64,000 nucleotides of DNA, taken from assembly GCF_023016285.1 (NCBI RefSeq), contig NZ_CP095413.1:992001-1056000 (forward strand), written 5' to 3'. Shown piece after piece: positions 15,146 through 23,166 of this stretch. The DNA comes from Muricauda sp. SCSIO 64092. Its GTDB lineage: Bacteria; Bacteroidota; Bacteroidia; Flavobacteriales; Flavobacteriaceae. The notes under the pieces were generated by a model. The model was given only the letters and a program-made list of their open reading frames with translations. It ran no database searches and was not told the DNA's origin. Numbering within the stretch: the stretch's first letter is position 1; each line of letters begins with the position of its first letter. A program made the translations under genes and the position numbers.

Positions 15146-15736
15146 ATGGCAAAAAAGGCAGCACAAACGGCATCTTTTATGATGCGGTTTACACAAAAGA
15201 TTTATGATGAAAATGGGGAATCCGAAGTACAATGGCGTGGCAATGTTTCGCACGTTCAGGGTGGTGAAGACCTGAATTTCTCCGACTTTAAGGAAGCCGT
15301 GGCCTTTATACGGCAGCATCTGGCGGATTTGACCATGAATGCCACAAACGACCGAACATCGGAAGAGCAGGAAAACATTTTAACCAAAAGTTTTTCCCTT
15401 TTTAAGTCAGTGGCCACAACAGGGCCCAAAATACTAAAAGAGACCCTGAAAGATCCCCGAAAGCAAGTGGCCAATTTACAAGATCAATTGAGTGAATATG
15501 GGGAAGAATTGTGGGACAAAGTACCGATAGACCAATGGCGGAATGCTTCCAAGTCCGATTTTAAGACCATACATGAAACCTTGGTGGAATTGACCCATTC
15601 GGTTGCGGAACTGTCCAAAAAAGTGGATGCCTTGCAGGGGGCATCAGCAAAAAAAACAAGAACTTCCCCAAGGACGTCAAGGACCGCGAAAAAACCAGCG
15701 GCCAAAGCAAAAACCCCGCCCTCCAAAGCAAAATAA
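15146..15736 (+). CDS. Phasin-like / lipid-granule-associated protein
   Basis: 196 residues from the ATG at 15146 (MAKKAAQTASFMMRF), preferred over 15035 because the longer version begins in the terminator region. The middle is amphipathic helix (KSFSLFKSVATTGPKILKET, LQDQLSEYGEELWDKV and LVELTHSVAELSKKVDAL), and the C-terminus is a Lys/Ala/Pro/Ser/Thr tail like histone H1. Helical core plus Lys-rich tail resembles PhaF-type phasins that coat storage granules and contact DNA. First gene of the lipid block and 3 bp before the SARP-like regulator. Family membership was not proven. Confidence 0.5.
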   Translation: MAKKAAQTASFMMRFTQKIYDENGESEVQWRGNVSHVQGGEDLNFSDFKEAVAFIRQHLADLTMNATNDRTSEEQENILTKSFSLFKSVATTGPKILKETLKDPRKQVANLQDQLSEYGEELWDKVPIDQWRNASKSDFKTIHETLVELTHSVAELSKKVDALQGASAKKTRTSPRTSRTAKKPAAKAKTPPSKAK

Positions 15737-15739
15737 GCT

Positions 15740-16549
15740 GTGTCAAGCAAGGAACTGACAGCCCGGTTGGCGGACCTTAAAGCGTTTCAGCTCAAAGCAC
15801 CGATCAAATTTCAGACTTTGGGACGGTTCGCCCTATGGCGTGAAGACGATAAAGTCAATGCAAAGGATTGGGGAAGGGACAAAACCATCCAACTGATCCA
15901 ATACCTTATTTCCTATCGGAACAAACACGCCCTCCACAAAGAACAGATTATGGAGCATTTGTGGGAAGAAGGTGACGATCGCGATTTTAAAGTGGCGCTC
16001 CACGGCGTGAATAAAGTGTTGGAACCCCATCGGCCCGCAAGAACGGAAGCCATTTATGTAGAACGCCAGGGCGTGACCTATCAACTGAATCTGGATTTGG
16101 TTTGGATCGATGTTGATGCCATTGAAAAATACATCATCATCGGCAATAGCGCGCTGGGCAACCTTCCCGAAATTGCAAAAGAGGCGTACCAAAATGCCAT
16201 TGTACTCTATCAGGGGATGTATCTGCCCAATCGGATTTTTGAAGATTGGTCCTCCGAGGAACGCGAAAAAACACAGGTTCTGATTCTTGGCGCATTGGTG
16301 AACCTTGCCGAACTATTGATAACCACCAACCCCATGGAAAGTATTCGCCTTGCGCAACAGGCGATTGCCATTGACAAAACCTGGGAGGACGCCTACCGCA
16401 TTCAAATGTCGGCCTATATTGCCAAGGGCAATCGGCCGCAAGCCCTAAAAACCTATCAAAAATGTGCCGATATCCTTGATGAGGAATATGGGATACCCCC
16501 GCTCCCGGCCACAAGGGCATTGTTAAAGGAAATCGAAGCCATTGCTTGA
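15740..16549 (+). CDS. SARP-like transcriptional activator (winged HTH + BTAD)
   Basis: 269 residues from a GTG 4 bp after the previous stop. Residues ~20-115 form an OmpR-type winged HTH (IKFQTLGRFALW, WGRDKTIQLIQYLISYRNKH, EQIMEHLWEE, AIYVERQGVTYQLN). Residues ~120-269 form a bacterial transcriptional activator domain of TPR-like helices (NAIVLYQGMYLPNRIFEDW, ERE, LAELLITTNPMESIRLA, DAYRIQMSAYIAKGNRPQAL, EEYGIPPLPATRALLKEI). SARPs bind direct repeats spaced 11 bp and recruit RNA polymerase; two such repeat pairs precede the next two genes. SARPs are best known from actinobacteria, so this one is unusual in a flavobacterium. Confidence 0.8.
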   Translation: MSSKELTARLADLKAFQLKAPIKFQTLGRFALWREDDKVNAKDWGRDKTIQLIQYLISYRNKHALHKEQIMEHLWEEGDDRDFKVALHGVNKVLEPHRPARTEAIYVERQGVTYQLNLDLVWIDVDAIEKYIIIGNSALGNLPEIAKEAYQNAIVLYQGMYLPNRIFEDWSSEEREKTQVLILGALVNLAELLITTNPMESIRLAQQAIAIDKTWEDAYRIQMSAYIAKGNRPQALKTYQKCADILDEEYGIPPLPATRALLKEIEAIA

Positions 16550-16630
16550 TGAAATGCGGTTATATCAACCCACTGTAAATAAAAGGGTTACCTCACCTTT
16601 ATAGAAAAAAGCCCAACCCCTACCCTGGTT

Positions 16631-16665
16631 TGCAACTCATTTGTAACTACCTGGTTTTATGTTTG
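16631..16665 (+). promoter_or_regulatory. Promoter with 11-bp-phased heptamers upstream of 16701
   Basis: TGCAACT (16631-16637), 4 bases, TGTAACT (16642-16648), 9 bases, TATGTTTG (16658-16665; matches the TAnnTTTG Bacteroidota -7 box). The same words at identical spacing lie at 16976-17010. The geometry fits activation by a SARP-type regulator such as the product of 15740. Transcription would begin about 30 bases before the ATG at 16701. Confidence 0.7.
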
Positions 16666-16700
16666 TCCCATAAATTTAGAACGCAAAAAAATATACAGCT

Positions 16701-16952
16701 ATGGCAACTAACAAAACAAAGCAAACGCTAGTCGAAAAAACCGCGAACAATGTTCTGTGTTTGGCCACCAAAGCGAACGATTTTGCCTTGGGCACCACGG
16801 AAAAAGTGTTTGATACCTCTTTTAAAGTGGCAGAAAAGTCCTTGAACATCACTTCAACAGTGATCAAAAAAGGATTGGACATCACCGCAACACAACAAGA
16901 TCTTGTTTTTGATGTGTTGAATGGCATAAAGAAAAAAATCAGTAAGGACTAG
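16701..16952 (+). CDS. Small phasin-like protein, copy 1
   Basis: 83 residues, entirely helical and without signal peptide: LATKANDFALGTTEKVFDTS, then KVAEKSLNITSTVIKKGLDI, ending TATQQDLVFDVLNGIKKKI. The amphipathic pattern and size resemble short granule-coat proteins. It is paralogous to 17913-18203, sharing the NDxAL..TE, and QQDLVFD(V/I)LN segments. It has its own SARP-type promoter. Inferred to coat lipid inclusions; not a recognised Pfam phasin. Confidence 0.65.
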   Translation: MATNKTKQTLVEKTANNVLCLATKANDFALGTTEKVFDTSFKVAEKSLNITSTVIKKGLDITATQQDLVFDVLNGIKKKISKD

Positions 16953-16975
16953 GGCAATCTGCCCAAAAGCAAGAG

Positions 16976-17010
16976 TGCAACTCAGCTGTAACTTATGGCA
17001 TTTAGATTTG
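16976..17010 (+). promoter_or_regulatory. Promoter with 11-bp-phased heptamers upstream of 17052
   Basis: TGCAACT (16976-16982), CAGC, TGTAACT (16987-16993), 9 bases, TAGATTTG (17003-17010). Identical heptamers and spacing to 16631-16665. It supports the start at 17052 for the following gene, because a start at 16995 would place the promoter inside the coding region. Confidence 0.7.
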
Positions 17011-17051
17011 CACCATTAATAGATCAAAAAGAATACTTAAAAAAAAATATC

Positions 17052-17858
17052 ATGGCGACAACGACTGTAAAAAGAAAAAAAGAGCAAGCAAAAAGCCTCA
17101 ATAGTGCATTGATCAACGCCACTGTGGCCACTATCAATACCACTTTGGAGAATGGCGAAAAATGGCAAAAATTGACCAAGAAATTGGTGAAGAAATCCGA
17201 GCCAGTTCGAAGAAAGCAAATGGATATGTTTTTTGATACGGCCAGCACCGTTAAAAAACAGGTAAAATCCGGTAAAGAAAGAACATTGGACCTTGTGGGT
17301 TATGATGAAGGAACTGCGGAACGCGCTTATGAGTATGTTTCCAAAACACCTGTTGGAAAAATGGTCTTGAAGGTAACTGAAAACATTAAAGAGAAAGTTA
17401 CTGAAAACCCAACACTCAAAAAAGTTGAAAAAACGGCCAAAGACATTAAAAAAAAGGGTACCGCTAAATTCAACGATGTTAAGGAAGATGTTTTGGGGCA
17501 GGTTAAAAAAGTGATCCATAAAGGGGAGGAATTTGTTGATGAAGCGTTAAAACCCTCCAAAGGCAAGACGACCAAAGCCAAAAAAACGGTGAAAGCCAAG
17601 GCCCAAACCGAAACGGTCAAAAAAGAAGAAGCGGTAGCAAAAATGGAAGTTGAAGTTTCTGGGAAAGACGATTTAAAGTTGATCAAGGGAATTGGCCCCA
17701 AATTGGAGCGAATCTTTAACGAGAACGGTATCGAAACCTTTATGGAATTGGCAGAGGCCAGCGATGAAAAAATCCAGGGAATTCTTGAAAAGGCCGGTCC
17801 CATCTTTAAGAACCTTAATTTTTCCGATTGGAAAAAGGAAGCCAAAACCAGAGGCTAA
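17052..17858 (+). CDS. Phasin-like protein with C-terminal helix-hairpin-helix domain
   Basis: 268 residues from MATTTVKRKKEQAKSLNSAL. Residues 1-75 are helical with a phasin-like look (WQKLTKKLVKKSEPVRRKQM...TASTVKKQVKSGKERTLDLV). A long Lys-rich linker (EKTAKDIKKKGTAKFNDVKE, then KPSKGKTTKAKKTVKAKAQT) follows. The last 55 residues contain LKLIKGIGPKLERIFNENGI and ETFMELAEAS, a helix-hairpin-helix fold that usually contacts DNA without base specificity. This layout (granule-binding helix, basic tail, DNA-binding module) could tether lipid granules to the nucleoid, as PhaF/PhaM do for polyhydroxyalkanoate. Function is inferred. Confidence 0.6.
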   Translation: MATTTVKRKKEQAKSLNSALINATVATINTTLENGEKWQKLTKKLVKKSEPVRRKQMDMFFDTASTVKKQVKSGKERTLDLVGYDEGTAERAYEYVSKTPVGKMVLKVTENIKEKVTENPTLKKVEKTAKDIKKKGTAKFNDVKEDVLGQVKKVIHKGEEFVDEALKPSKGKTTKAKKTVKAKAQTETVKKEEAVAKMEVEVSGKDDLKLIKGIGPKLERIFNENGIETFMELAEASDEKIQGILEKAGPIFKNLNFSDWKKEAKTRG

Positions 17859-17912
17859 AGGGCAACAAAGGAAATTGGCCCAAAGCCCTATTGTTAATCT
17901 TTAAATCAAAGC

Positions 17913-18203
17913 ATGATGAAAAATAAAAGCACTAAGAAAAACGCTAAAGGACTAATCGGCAAAGCTATGGCCAAAACAAAGGCAATGGCGTTAAAGGGAA
18001 ATGATACAGCCCTTGCACGAACTGAAGAATTGGTTACCACCTCCTTGGAAATAACGGCCCAATGGCAAAATGTTGCGGATAAGGCCCTAAAAGGTGGCTT
18101 AAAATTGGCGGCTAACCAACAGGATTTGGTCTTTGACATTTTAAACGAGGTCAAGAACGATTTAAAAATTGGTAAAAAGAAATTCAACAAGCTGGTAGCA
18201 TAG
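17913..18203 (+). CDS. Small phasin-like protein, copy 2
   Basis: 96 residues with a basic N-terminus (MMKNKSTKKNAKGLIGKAMA) then helical sequence homologous to the 83-residue protein: KGNDTALARTEELVTTSLEI, LKGGLKLAANQQDLVFDILN and EVKNDLKIGKKKFNKLVA. About one third of the aligned positions match by eye, so these are paralogues. Followed by a strong terminator (18231-18270). It lies directly downstream of the helix-hairpin-helix protein, and no separate heptamer promoter is seen. Confidence 0.65.
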   Translation: MMKNKSTKKNAKGLIGKAMAKTKAMALKGNDTALARTEELVTTSLEITAQWQNVADKALKGGLKLAANQQDLVFDILNEVKNDLKIGKKKFNKLVA

Positions 18204-18230
18204 TAGCAGTAATTAATCGAATTTGTATGG

Positions 18231-18270
18231 AAAACCAGTTTGTCCCTTCCAGGGACCAGCTGGTTTTTTA
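18231..18270 (+). terminator. Rho-independent terminator after phasin-like genes
   Basis: AAAACCAG...GTCCC-TTCCA-GGGAC...CTGGTTTTTTA: a two-part hairpin (8 bp outer, 5 bp inner) with a T-run. It separates the phasin-like genes from the acyltransferase operon. Confidence 0.8.
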
Positions 18271-18376
18271 GTATGCATGCATAGTAAGGGGTAAATTCGT
18301 TATTTTAGCAAGAGGTACGACAACTTCTTTTTAAAGTGTGTTTTCGCTTAACGAAGTTGGGTTTTGAAGTTTTGAA

Positions 18377-19039
18377 TTGGCAAGTAAACAGAAAATAGCA
18401 GAAGAAGATCTGATCGATTTTTATATGGATGCCGTTGTGAAATACGAAGGCAAACCAGCTTCGATAGAAGATTTGGCAAGTGACTATGATTTTCACCCCG
18501 ATGGATTCTATGAATACTACGCGGGTTTTGAAGATTTGGACAGGTCCATATTCAAGATTCTAATCGATACGTCCATTGCCACGCTGGCCGAAAGTCCTGA
18601 TTTTGTGTCATTTGACAAAAAGGACAAATTATTGAGCCTTTTTTACACGCTTTTCGAAAATTTTACGTTGAATCGGGATTTTGTTTTACTTACCATAAAA
18701 AGTTACGGTCTCAGTTTTGATGCCCTGTCACTTTTTAAAGAATTGAAGGAAAGTTTTATCGCCTTTATCGATTCGTTGCAGTTGGAGACCTTCAGGATAA
18801 GTGAGAGTTTGGAATCCATTCAAAAAAGATCGATCAGGGAAGGCGTTTGGATACAGTTTTTGTTGACGGTCAAGTTTTGGATGTCCGATGATTCCCATCA
18901 ATGCCATAAAACGGATATTTTCATTGAAAAGTCCATCAATACGGGCATGGAATTATTGAACACCAAATCATTGCAAAATATCATTGACCTGGGTAAATTT
19001 TTATATGCTGAAAAAATAAAGTCGAAAGATCCCTCATGA
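18377..19039 (+). CDS. TetR-like transcriptional regulator
   Basis: 220 residues from a TTG at 18377. Residues ~10-55 match the TetR HTH register (IAEEDLIDFYMDAVVKYEGK, then ASIEDLASDYDFHPDGFYEY and YAGFEDLDRSIFKILIDTSI), although the HTH is divergent (YDFHPDGFYEYY in place of the usual GVSKGTLYxHF). The C-terminus is helical, as in acyl-CoA-sensing TetR proteins. Its stop overlaps the next gene start, so it is co-transcribed with the kinase and acyltransferase genes and probably regulates them. Confidence 0.6.
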   Translation: MASKQKIAEEDLIDFYMDAVVKYEGKPASIEDLASDYDFHPDGFYEYYAGFEDLDRSIFKILIDTSIATLAESPDFVSFDKKDKLLSLFYTLFENFTLNRDFVLLTIKSYGLSFDALSLFKELKESFIAFIDSLQLETFRISESLESIQKRSIREGVWIQFLLTVKFWMSDDSHQCHKTDIFIEKSINTGMELLNTKSLQNIIDLGKFLYAEKIKSKDPS

Positions 19040-20379
19040 AGACTTCAAAGAGAATTCCACTTTCAAAGCTACAGCGCACCTCAAAATTGATGCAAACAGG
19101 TGCCAAAGTTGGCGTGAATTATTTGAAGTACTATGGGGACAAAATGGTCAATTCGGAGGAAGAGGCAAAAGCACGATTGGATGAAAACAATGCCAATGAT
19201 ATTTACGACAGTTTAAAAACCCTGAAGGGCAGTGCCCTAAAGATGGCGCAAATGATGAGCATGGAAAAAAGCATCATGCCAAAAGCCTTCGTAGAAAAGT
19301 TTTCACTCGCCCAATTCTCCGTACCCCCACTTTCAGCACCTCTAGTGCTAAAAACATTCAAACGGTCCTTTGGAAAATTTCCCCATCAACTATTTGACCA
19401 ATTCAACAATAAGGCCATGAACGCCGCCAGTATCGGTCAAGTGCATCTGGCCGAAAAAAACGGACAGCAATTCGCGGTAAAAATCCAATATCCCGGAGTG
19501 GCGCAGAGCATTCGATCGGATCTGGCCATTGTAAAGCCGGTAGCCATGAAAATGTTCAACATCTCGGGTGAGCATTCGGAACAGTATTTTAAAGAGGTGG
19601 AAAACAAACTTGTGGAGGAAACCGATTATGAACTGGAACTCGCCCAAAGTCAGGAAATCAAACTATGGTGTGGTCATCTTCCAAATTTGAGGTTTCCGAC
19701 CTATTATCCGGAATATTCCTCTCCAGAAATTATTACCATGGATTGGATGCATGGCGCACACCTTTCCGAATTTGCCCAAACCAATACCGACCAAGAGGCA
19801 GCCAATTTAGTGGGACAGACGCTGTGGGACTTTTATATGTACCAAATGCACGTTTTGCATAAGGTCCATGCCGACCCACATCCCGGCAATTTTCTCGTTT
19901 CCAATGCACATGAGGTCATCGCACTGGATTTTGGTTGTATGAAGGCCATCCCGGAAGACTTTTATAATCCTTATTTTGAGCTGTTCAAATGGGAGGTCAT
20001 CAATGATCCGGATAGTTTTGAAAAAAACCTTTTTGCCCTTGAGGTATTGAAGGAAGAGGACAGCGAAACGGAACGTGCTTTTTTCACCAAACTATTCTTT
20101 GAGGTATTGGAATGGTTTACCAAACCTTTTCAAGTGGAAACCTTTGATTTCTCCGACCGGGAATTTTTTGATAAAATCTCGGCCTTCGGGGAACAGTATC
20201 TGAAAAAGTCCACCCTAATGAACATGAATGCCGATAGGGGATCAAAACATATCATTTACATGAACAGGACTTTTTTTGGACTGTACAGTTTGATGTTCGA
20301 CCTGAAGGCCAAAGACATAAAAACACACAATTACACCCAGTTTGTTCAAAACACTGACCAAGAACTGCTGGTAAAATAA
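19036..20379 (+). CDS. ABC1/AarF (UbiB) family atypical kinase
   Basis: 447 residues. It shows the family marks: KMAQMMSM in the position of KxGQ, then NAASIGQVHLAEKNGQQFAV with the Ala-rich loop and Lys, ELAQSQEIKLWCGHLPNL, and HKVHADPHPGNFLVSNAHEV followed by ALDFGCMK (catalytic HxDxxPxN and DFG). UbiB-like kinases work in isoprenoid-quinone lipid handling and membrane lipid homeostasis. Embedded in the neutral-lipid operon, starting 4 bp before the end of the regulator gene, so a lipid-related role is likely; the substrate is unknown. Confidence 0.85.
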   Translation: MKTSKRIPLSKLQRTSKLMQTGAKVGVNYLKYYGDKMVNSEEEAKARLDENNANDIYDSLKTLKGSALKMAQMMSMEKSIMPKAFVEKFSLAQFSVPPLSAPLVLKTFKRSFGKFPHQLFDQFNNKAMNAASIGQVHLAEKNGQQFAVKIQYPGVAQSIRSDLAIVKPVAMKMFNISGEHSEQYFKEVENKLVEETDYELELAQSQEIKLWCGHLPNLRFPTYYPEYSSPEIITMDWMHGAHLSEFAQTNTDQEAANLVGQTLWDFYMYQMHVLHKVHADPHPGNFLVSNAHEVIALDFGCMKAIPEDFYNPYFELFKWEVINDPDSFEKNLFALEVLKEEDSETERAFFTKLFFEVLEWFTKPFQVETFDFSDREFFDKISAFGEQYLKKSTLMNMNADRGSKHIIYMNRTFFGLYSLMFDLKAKDIKTHNYTQFVQNTDQELLVK

Positions 20380-20386
20380 AGAACAC

Positions 20387-22228
20387 ATGGCATCGAAAAT
20401 AGATCTGAAGGATATTGCCCAAGAAGTATTTGACGGGAATTTTAAACAAATTTCGGGTTATGAAGCGGCTTTTCTTTATGCGGAATCGCCCACAAGCCCA
20501 ATGCATATTGCCACTTTGGTCATCGTTGAAGGTTCCATGAATTTTAAGGATTTCAAAAGAATAGTCGCCTCCAAACTCCATTTGATCCCAAAATTCAGAC
20601 AACGCCTCCTGCACGTACCCATGGATTTGGATTACCCCTATTGGGTCGATGATCCCAATTTTGAGCTGGACCTACATCTTAACCGAATGAAACTGGCCGA
20701 TCCCTCCAACTGGGAATCCTTGCGAAGAACAACCTCCCGCATCTTTAGTGCACCCCTGGATTTAAGGCGGCCACTTTGGTCCATCCACTTTATAGAAGGG
20801 ATAGATGAAATCCCCCAAATTCCCAAAGGCTCTGTGGCCATAGTCAGCAAAGTGCACCATGTCATGATCGACGGTAGCTCCGGAGTGGGCCTAATGGGTA
20901 TTCTATTTGACAAAGACGACAAGGTCAGGACCATTGACAAATCGGAAATCAAAAAGTACGATCCCAACCCCTTACCGGATGATATCAGTTTACTACTGAA
21001 AAGTGGGTACGGCTTTTTAAAAAATCCGCTCAGAATTCCAAAAACCATAGCCGATACCGCAATAGCCTTTGTGAAAAACAAGGCTTCAAAAACCTTAAGC
21101 ATCCAAAAGGAATTTGCCACGGCACGTTATCCCGTACCGATTACCATATTTAATGGAAACGTTTCCCCCAGAAGAACATGGGGAACGGCAATCCTTTCAT
21201 TTGACCGTGTCAATAGCTTGCGAAAACTGGTCGGTGTCAGTATCAACGATCTTATTTTGGCCGTCTGCGCCGGGGCGATACGACGTTATCTTCAAGAGAA
21301 GGAAAAACTGCCCTTGCAACCTTTGGTCGCCAATGTCCCCATCTCCATACGTGGTGAAAATGACGATTCACAAAACAATCAAATAGCCAATATGCTGGTT
21401 CAATTGGGCACGCATATTGAAGATCCTTTGGAGCGTTTGGAATACATTCAGGAACAGACCATGCTGGGCAAGGCAAGACATAAGACCATGGGTGCCAAAA
21501 CCCTGGCAAAAATAGCGGATGCCGTACCTTTCGGATTGGCCAACCTTGCCGCCAGGATCTACGGCAAATACAATATCAAGGACTTGCATCGCCCCCCATT
21601 CAATGTAACCATTACCAATGTACCTGGACCAACAAAACTGCTCTACCTGAATGGGCACAAGGTGGTTTCCATTTTTGGTTTGACCCCAGTGGCAAATGGT
21701 TTTGGTCTGATCATTGCCGCCTTCAGTTACAATGGTAAAATCAGTATTACCACCACTTCGGACAAGCGGACGATGCCGGATTGTTATGTTTTCTCAAGGT
21801 ACATCCGCGAATCCGCCAATGAACTGGAAGAATTGATTTTAGGGAGCCAGAAGAAAAAGTCCCCGGCGGGGAAATCCGCAAAACAAAAAAGTGAAAGCAC
21901 CGCTTTTTTCAATGCCTTAAGGCGGTATTTGAAAAAGGAAACCGGACTTATCAAAAAATACCAGGGCGTCTACCACGTTCATGTAGATATGGGTGCCACC
22001 AGCGAATGTTGGGAAATTGACCTCACCAAAGAAGCGGCTACCGTTAAAAAAACAACGACACTGGACCCGAAAACCGTTTTGGAAATTGAGGATGCCAACC
22101 TATATGCGCTGTACAAGAAAAAACTGTTGTTTGATGAACTAAAAATTCAACAACGCTTAAAATTATCCGGTACCGTGGCCAACAAACGTAAGTTGACGAA
22201 TCTTATTAAAGCCTTTTTAACCCGATAA
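20387..22228 (+). CDS. Wax ester synthase/diacylglycerol acyltransferase with SCP2-like tail
   Basis: 613 residues. The WS/DGAT catalytic motif HHVMIDG is at residues 157-163, with the family's N-terminal SPTSPMHIATLVIV, RQRLLHVPMDLDYPYWVDDP, WSIHFIEG and SINDLILAVCAGAIRRYL (ND motif). Residues ~470-500 are a linker, and the last ~110 (FNALRRYLKKETGLIKKYQG...SGTVANKRKLTNLIKAFL) read like an SCP2 sterol-carrier domain, a lipid-binding add-on not normally part of WS/DGAT. It would transfer acyl-CoA to diacylglycerol or fatty alcohol. It starts 8 bp after the kinase gene. Confidence 0.9.
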   Translation: MASKIDLKDIAQEVFDGNFKQISGYEAAFLYAESPTSPMHIATLVIVEGSMNFKDFKRIVASKLHLIPKFRQRLLHVPMDLDYPYWVDDPNFELDLHLNRMKLADPSNWESLRRTTSRIFSAPLDLRRPLWSIHFIEGIDEIPQIPKGSVAIVSKVHHVMIDGSSGVGLMGILFDKDDKVRTIDKSEIKKYDPNPLPDDISLLLKSGYGFLKNPLRIPKTIADTAIAFVKNKASKTLSIQKEFATARYPVPITIFNGNVSPRRTWGTAILSFDRVNSLRKLVGVSINDLILAVCAGAIRRYLQEKEKLPLQPLVANVPISIRGENDDSQNNQIANMLVQLGTHIEDPLERLEYIQEQTMLGKARHKTMGAKTLAKIADAVPFGLANLAARIYGKYNIKDLHRPPFNVTITNVPGPTKLLYLNGHKVVSIFGLTPVANGFGLIIAAFSYNGKISITTTSDKRTMPDCYVFSRYIRESANELEELILGSQKKKSPAGKSAKQKSESTAFFNALRRYLKKETGLIKKYQGVYHVHVDMGATSECWEIDLTKEAATVKKTTTLDPKTVLEIEDANLYALYKKKLLFDELKIQQRLKLSGTVANKRKLTNLIKAFLTR

Positions 22229-22229
22229 A

Positions 22230-23162
22230 ATGTATTACAAGACCAATACATTTACCGCCAAGGACGGTGAAATTATCTGCTACTATAAGTGGGAAACCCT
22301 TAATGCCAACAAGAATCGCGGCATTGTGCAGATTGCCCATGGTATTGGGGAGCATGCAGGGCGTTATGACAGCATAGCCCACCGTTTGCAGCAAGAAGGG
22401 TTCACCGTTTATGCCAACGATCATCGGGCACATGGGAAAACGGCGGAAATAAAGCGGCTTTTTGGTTTTTATGATGGCAAAAATTACTTTGAGGATGTGG
22501 TGGAAGACATGCATTCCCTAACCGGGTTGATGCGCAACGAACACCCTGAAGCTAAATTTATTTTGTTCGGCCATAGCATGGGGTCCCTTTTGAGTCGAAA
22601 ATACGTGCTCCGTTATGGCGATGAAATTGATGCCTTGATTTTATCGGGCACGGCAAATTTTATCAAGGGATTGGGACATTTTGGGTTGGCAAGCACAAAA
22701 GTGGTAAGCGCTATCCGGGGGCGGGAACGCGGCAATGAAACCCTGAGAAGCTTCTTCTTTGATGAATTCAATAAAAAATTCAAGCCCAATCGAACAAAAT
22801 TGGATTGGATAAGTAGCGACGAAGCCGCCGTGGATGCCTTTGAGGCCGATCCCTATCGCATTGAGAACTTTTCCGTTGGGGTTTTTGCCGATATTCTAAT
22901 CAATTCCAGGGAATTGAATAAAAAAAGTGCTTTTGTAAATACCCCGGACAAATTACCCATTTTAATCTTTTCGGGAGATGAAGATCCCGTGGGTGAAATG
23001 GGAAAAGGGGTAAGCAAAGTGGCCAAGAACTATGAAAAGAATGGCAACGAAACCCTTACGTTCAACCTCTACAAAGGAGGCAGGCACGAAATGCTCAACG
23101 AAAAGAACAGTCAAGAAGTGGAGGAAGATATGATAACATGGCTTAACACCTACATCCCCTAG
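22230..23162 (+). CDS. Monoacylglycerol lipase-type alpha/beta hydrolase
   Basis: 310 residues, Hydrolase_4 fold: IAHGIGEHAGRYDSIAHRL, GFTVYANDHRAHGKT, nucleophile Ser116 in FGHSMGSLLS, Asp in FSGDEDPVG and His in GGRHEMLNE. No signal peptide, so cytoplasmic. Position just 2 bp after the acyltransferase suggests it hydrolyses stored glycerides or releases acyl chains. Substrate not proven; a wax ester or PHB-type substrate is also possible. Confidence 0.9.
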   Translation: MYYKTNTFTAKDGEIICYYKWETLNANKNRGIVQIAHGIGEHAGRYDSIAHRLQQEGFTVYANDHRAHGKTAEIKRLFGFYDGKNYFEDVVEDMHSLTGLMRNEHPEAKFILFGHSMGSLLSRKYVLRYGDEIDALILSGTANFIKGLGHFGLASTKVVSAIRGRERGNETLRSFFFDEFNKKFKPNRTKLDWISSDEAAVDAFEADPYRIENFSVGVFADILINSRELNKKSAFVNTPDKLPILIFSGDEDPVGEMGKGVSKVAKNYEKNGNETLTFNLYKGGRHEMLNEKNSQEVEEDMITWLNTYIP

Positions 23163-23166
23163 AACC

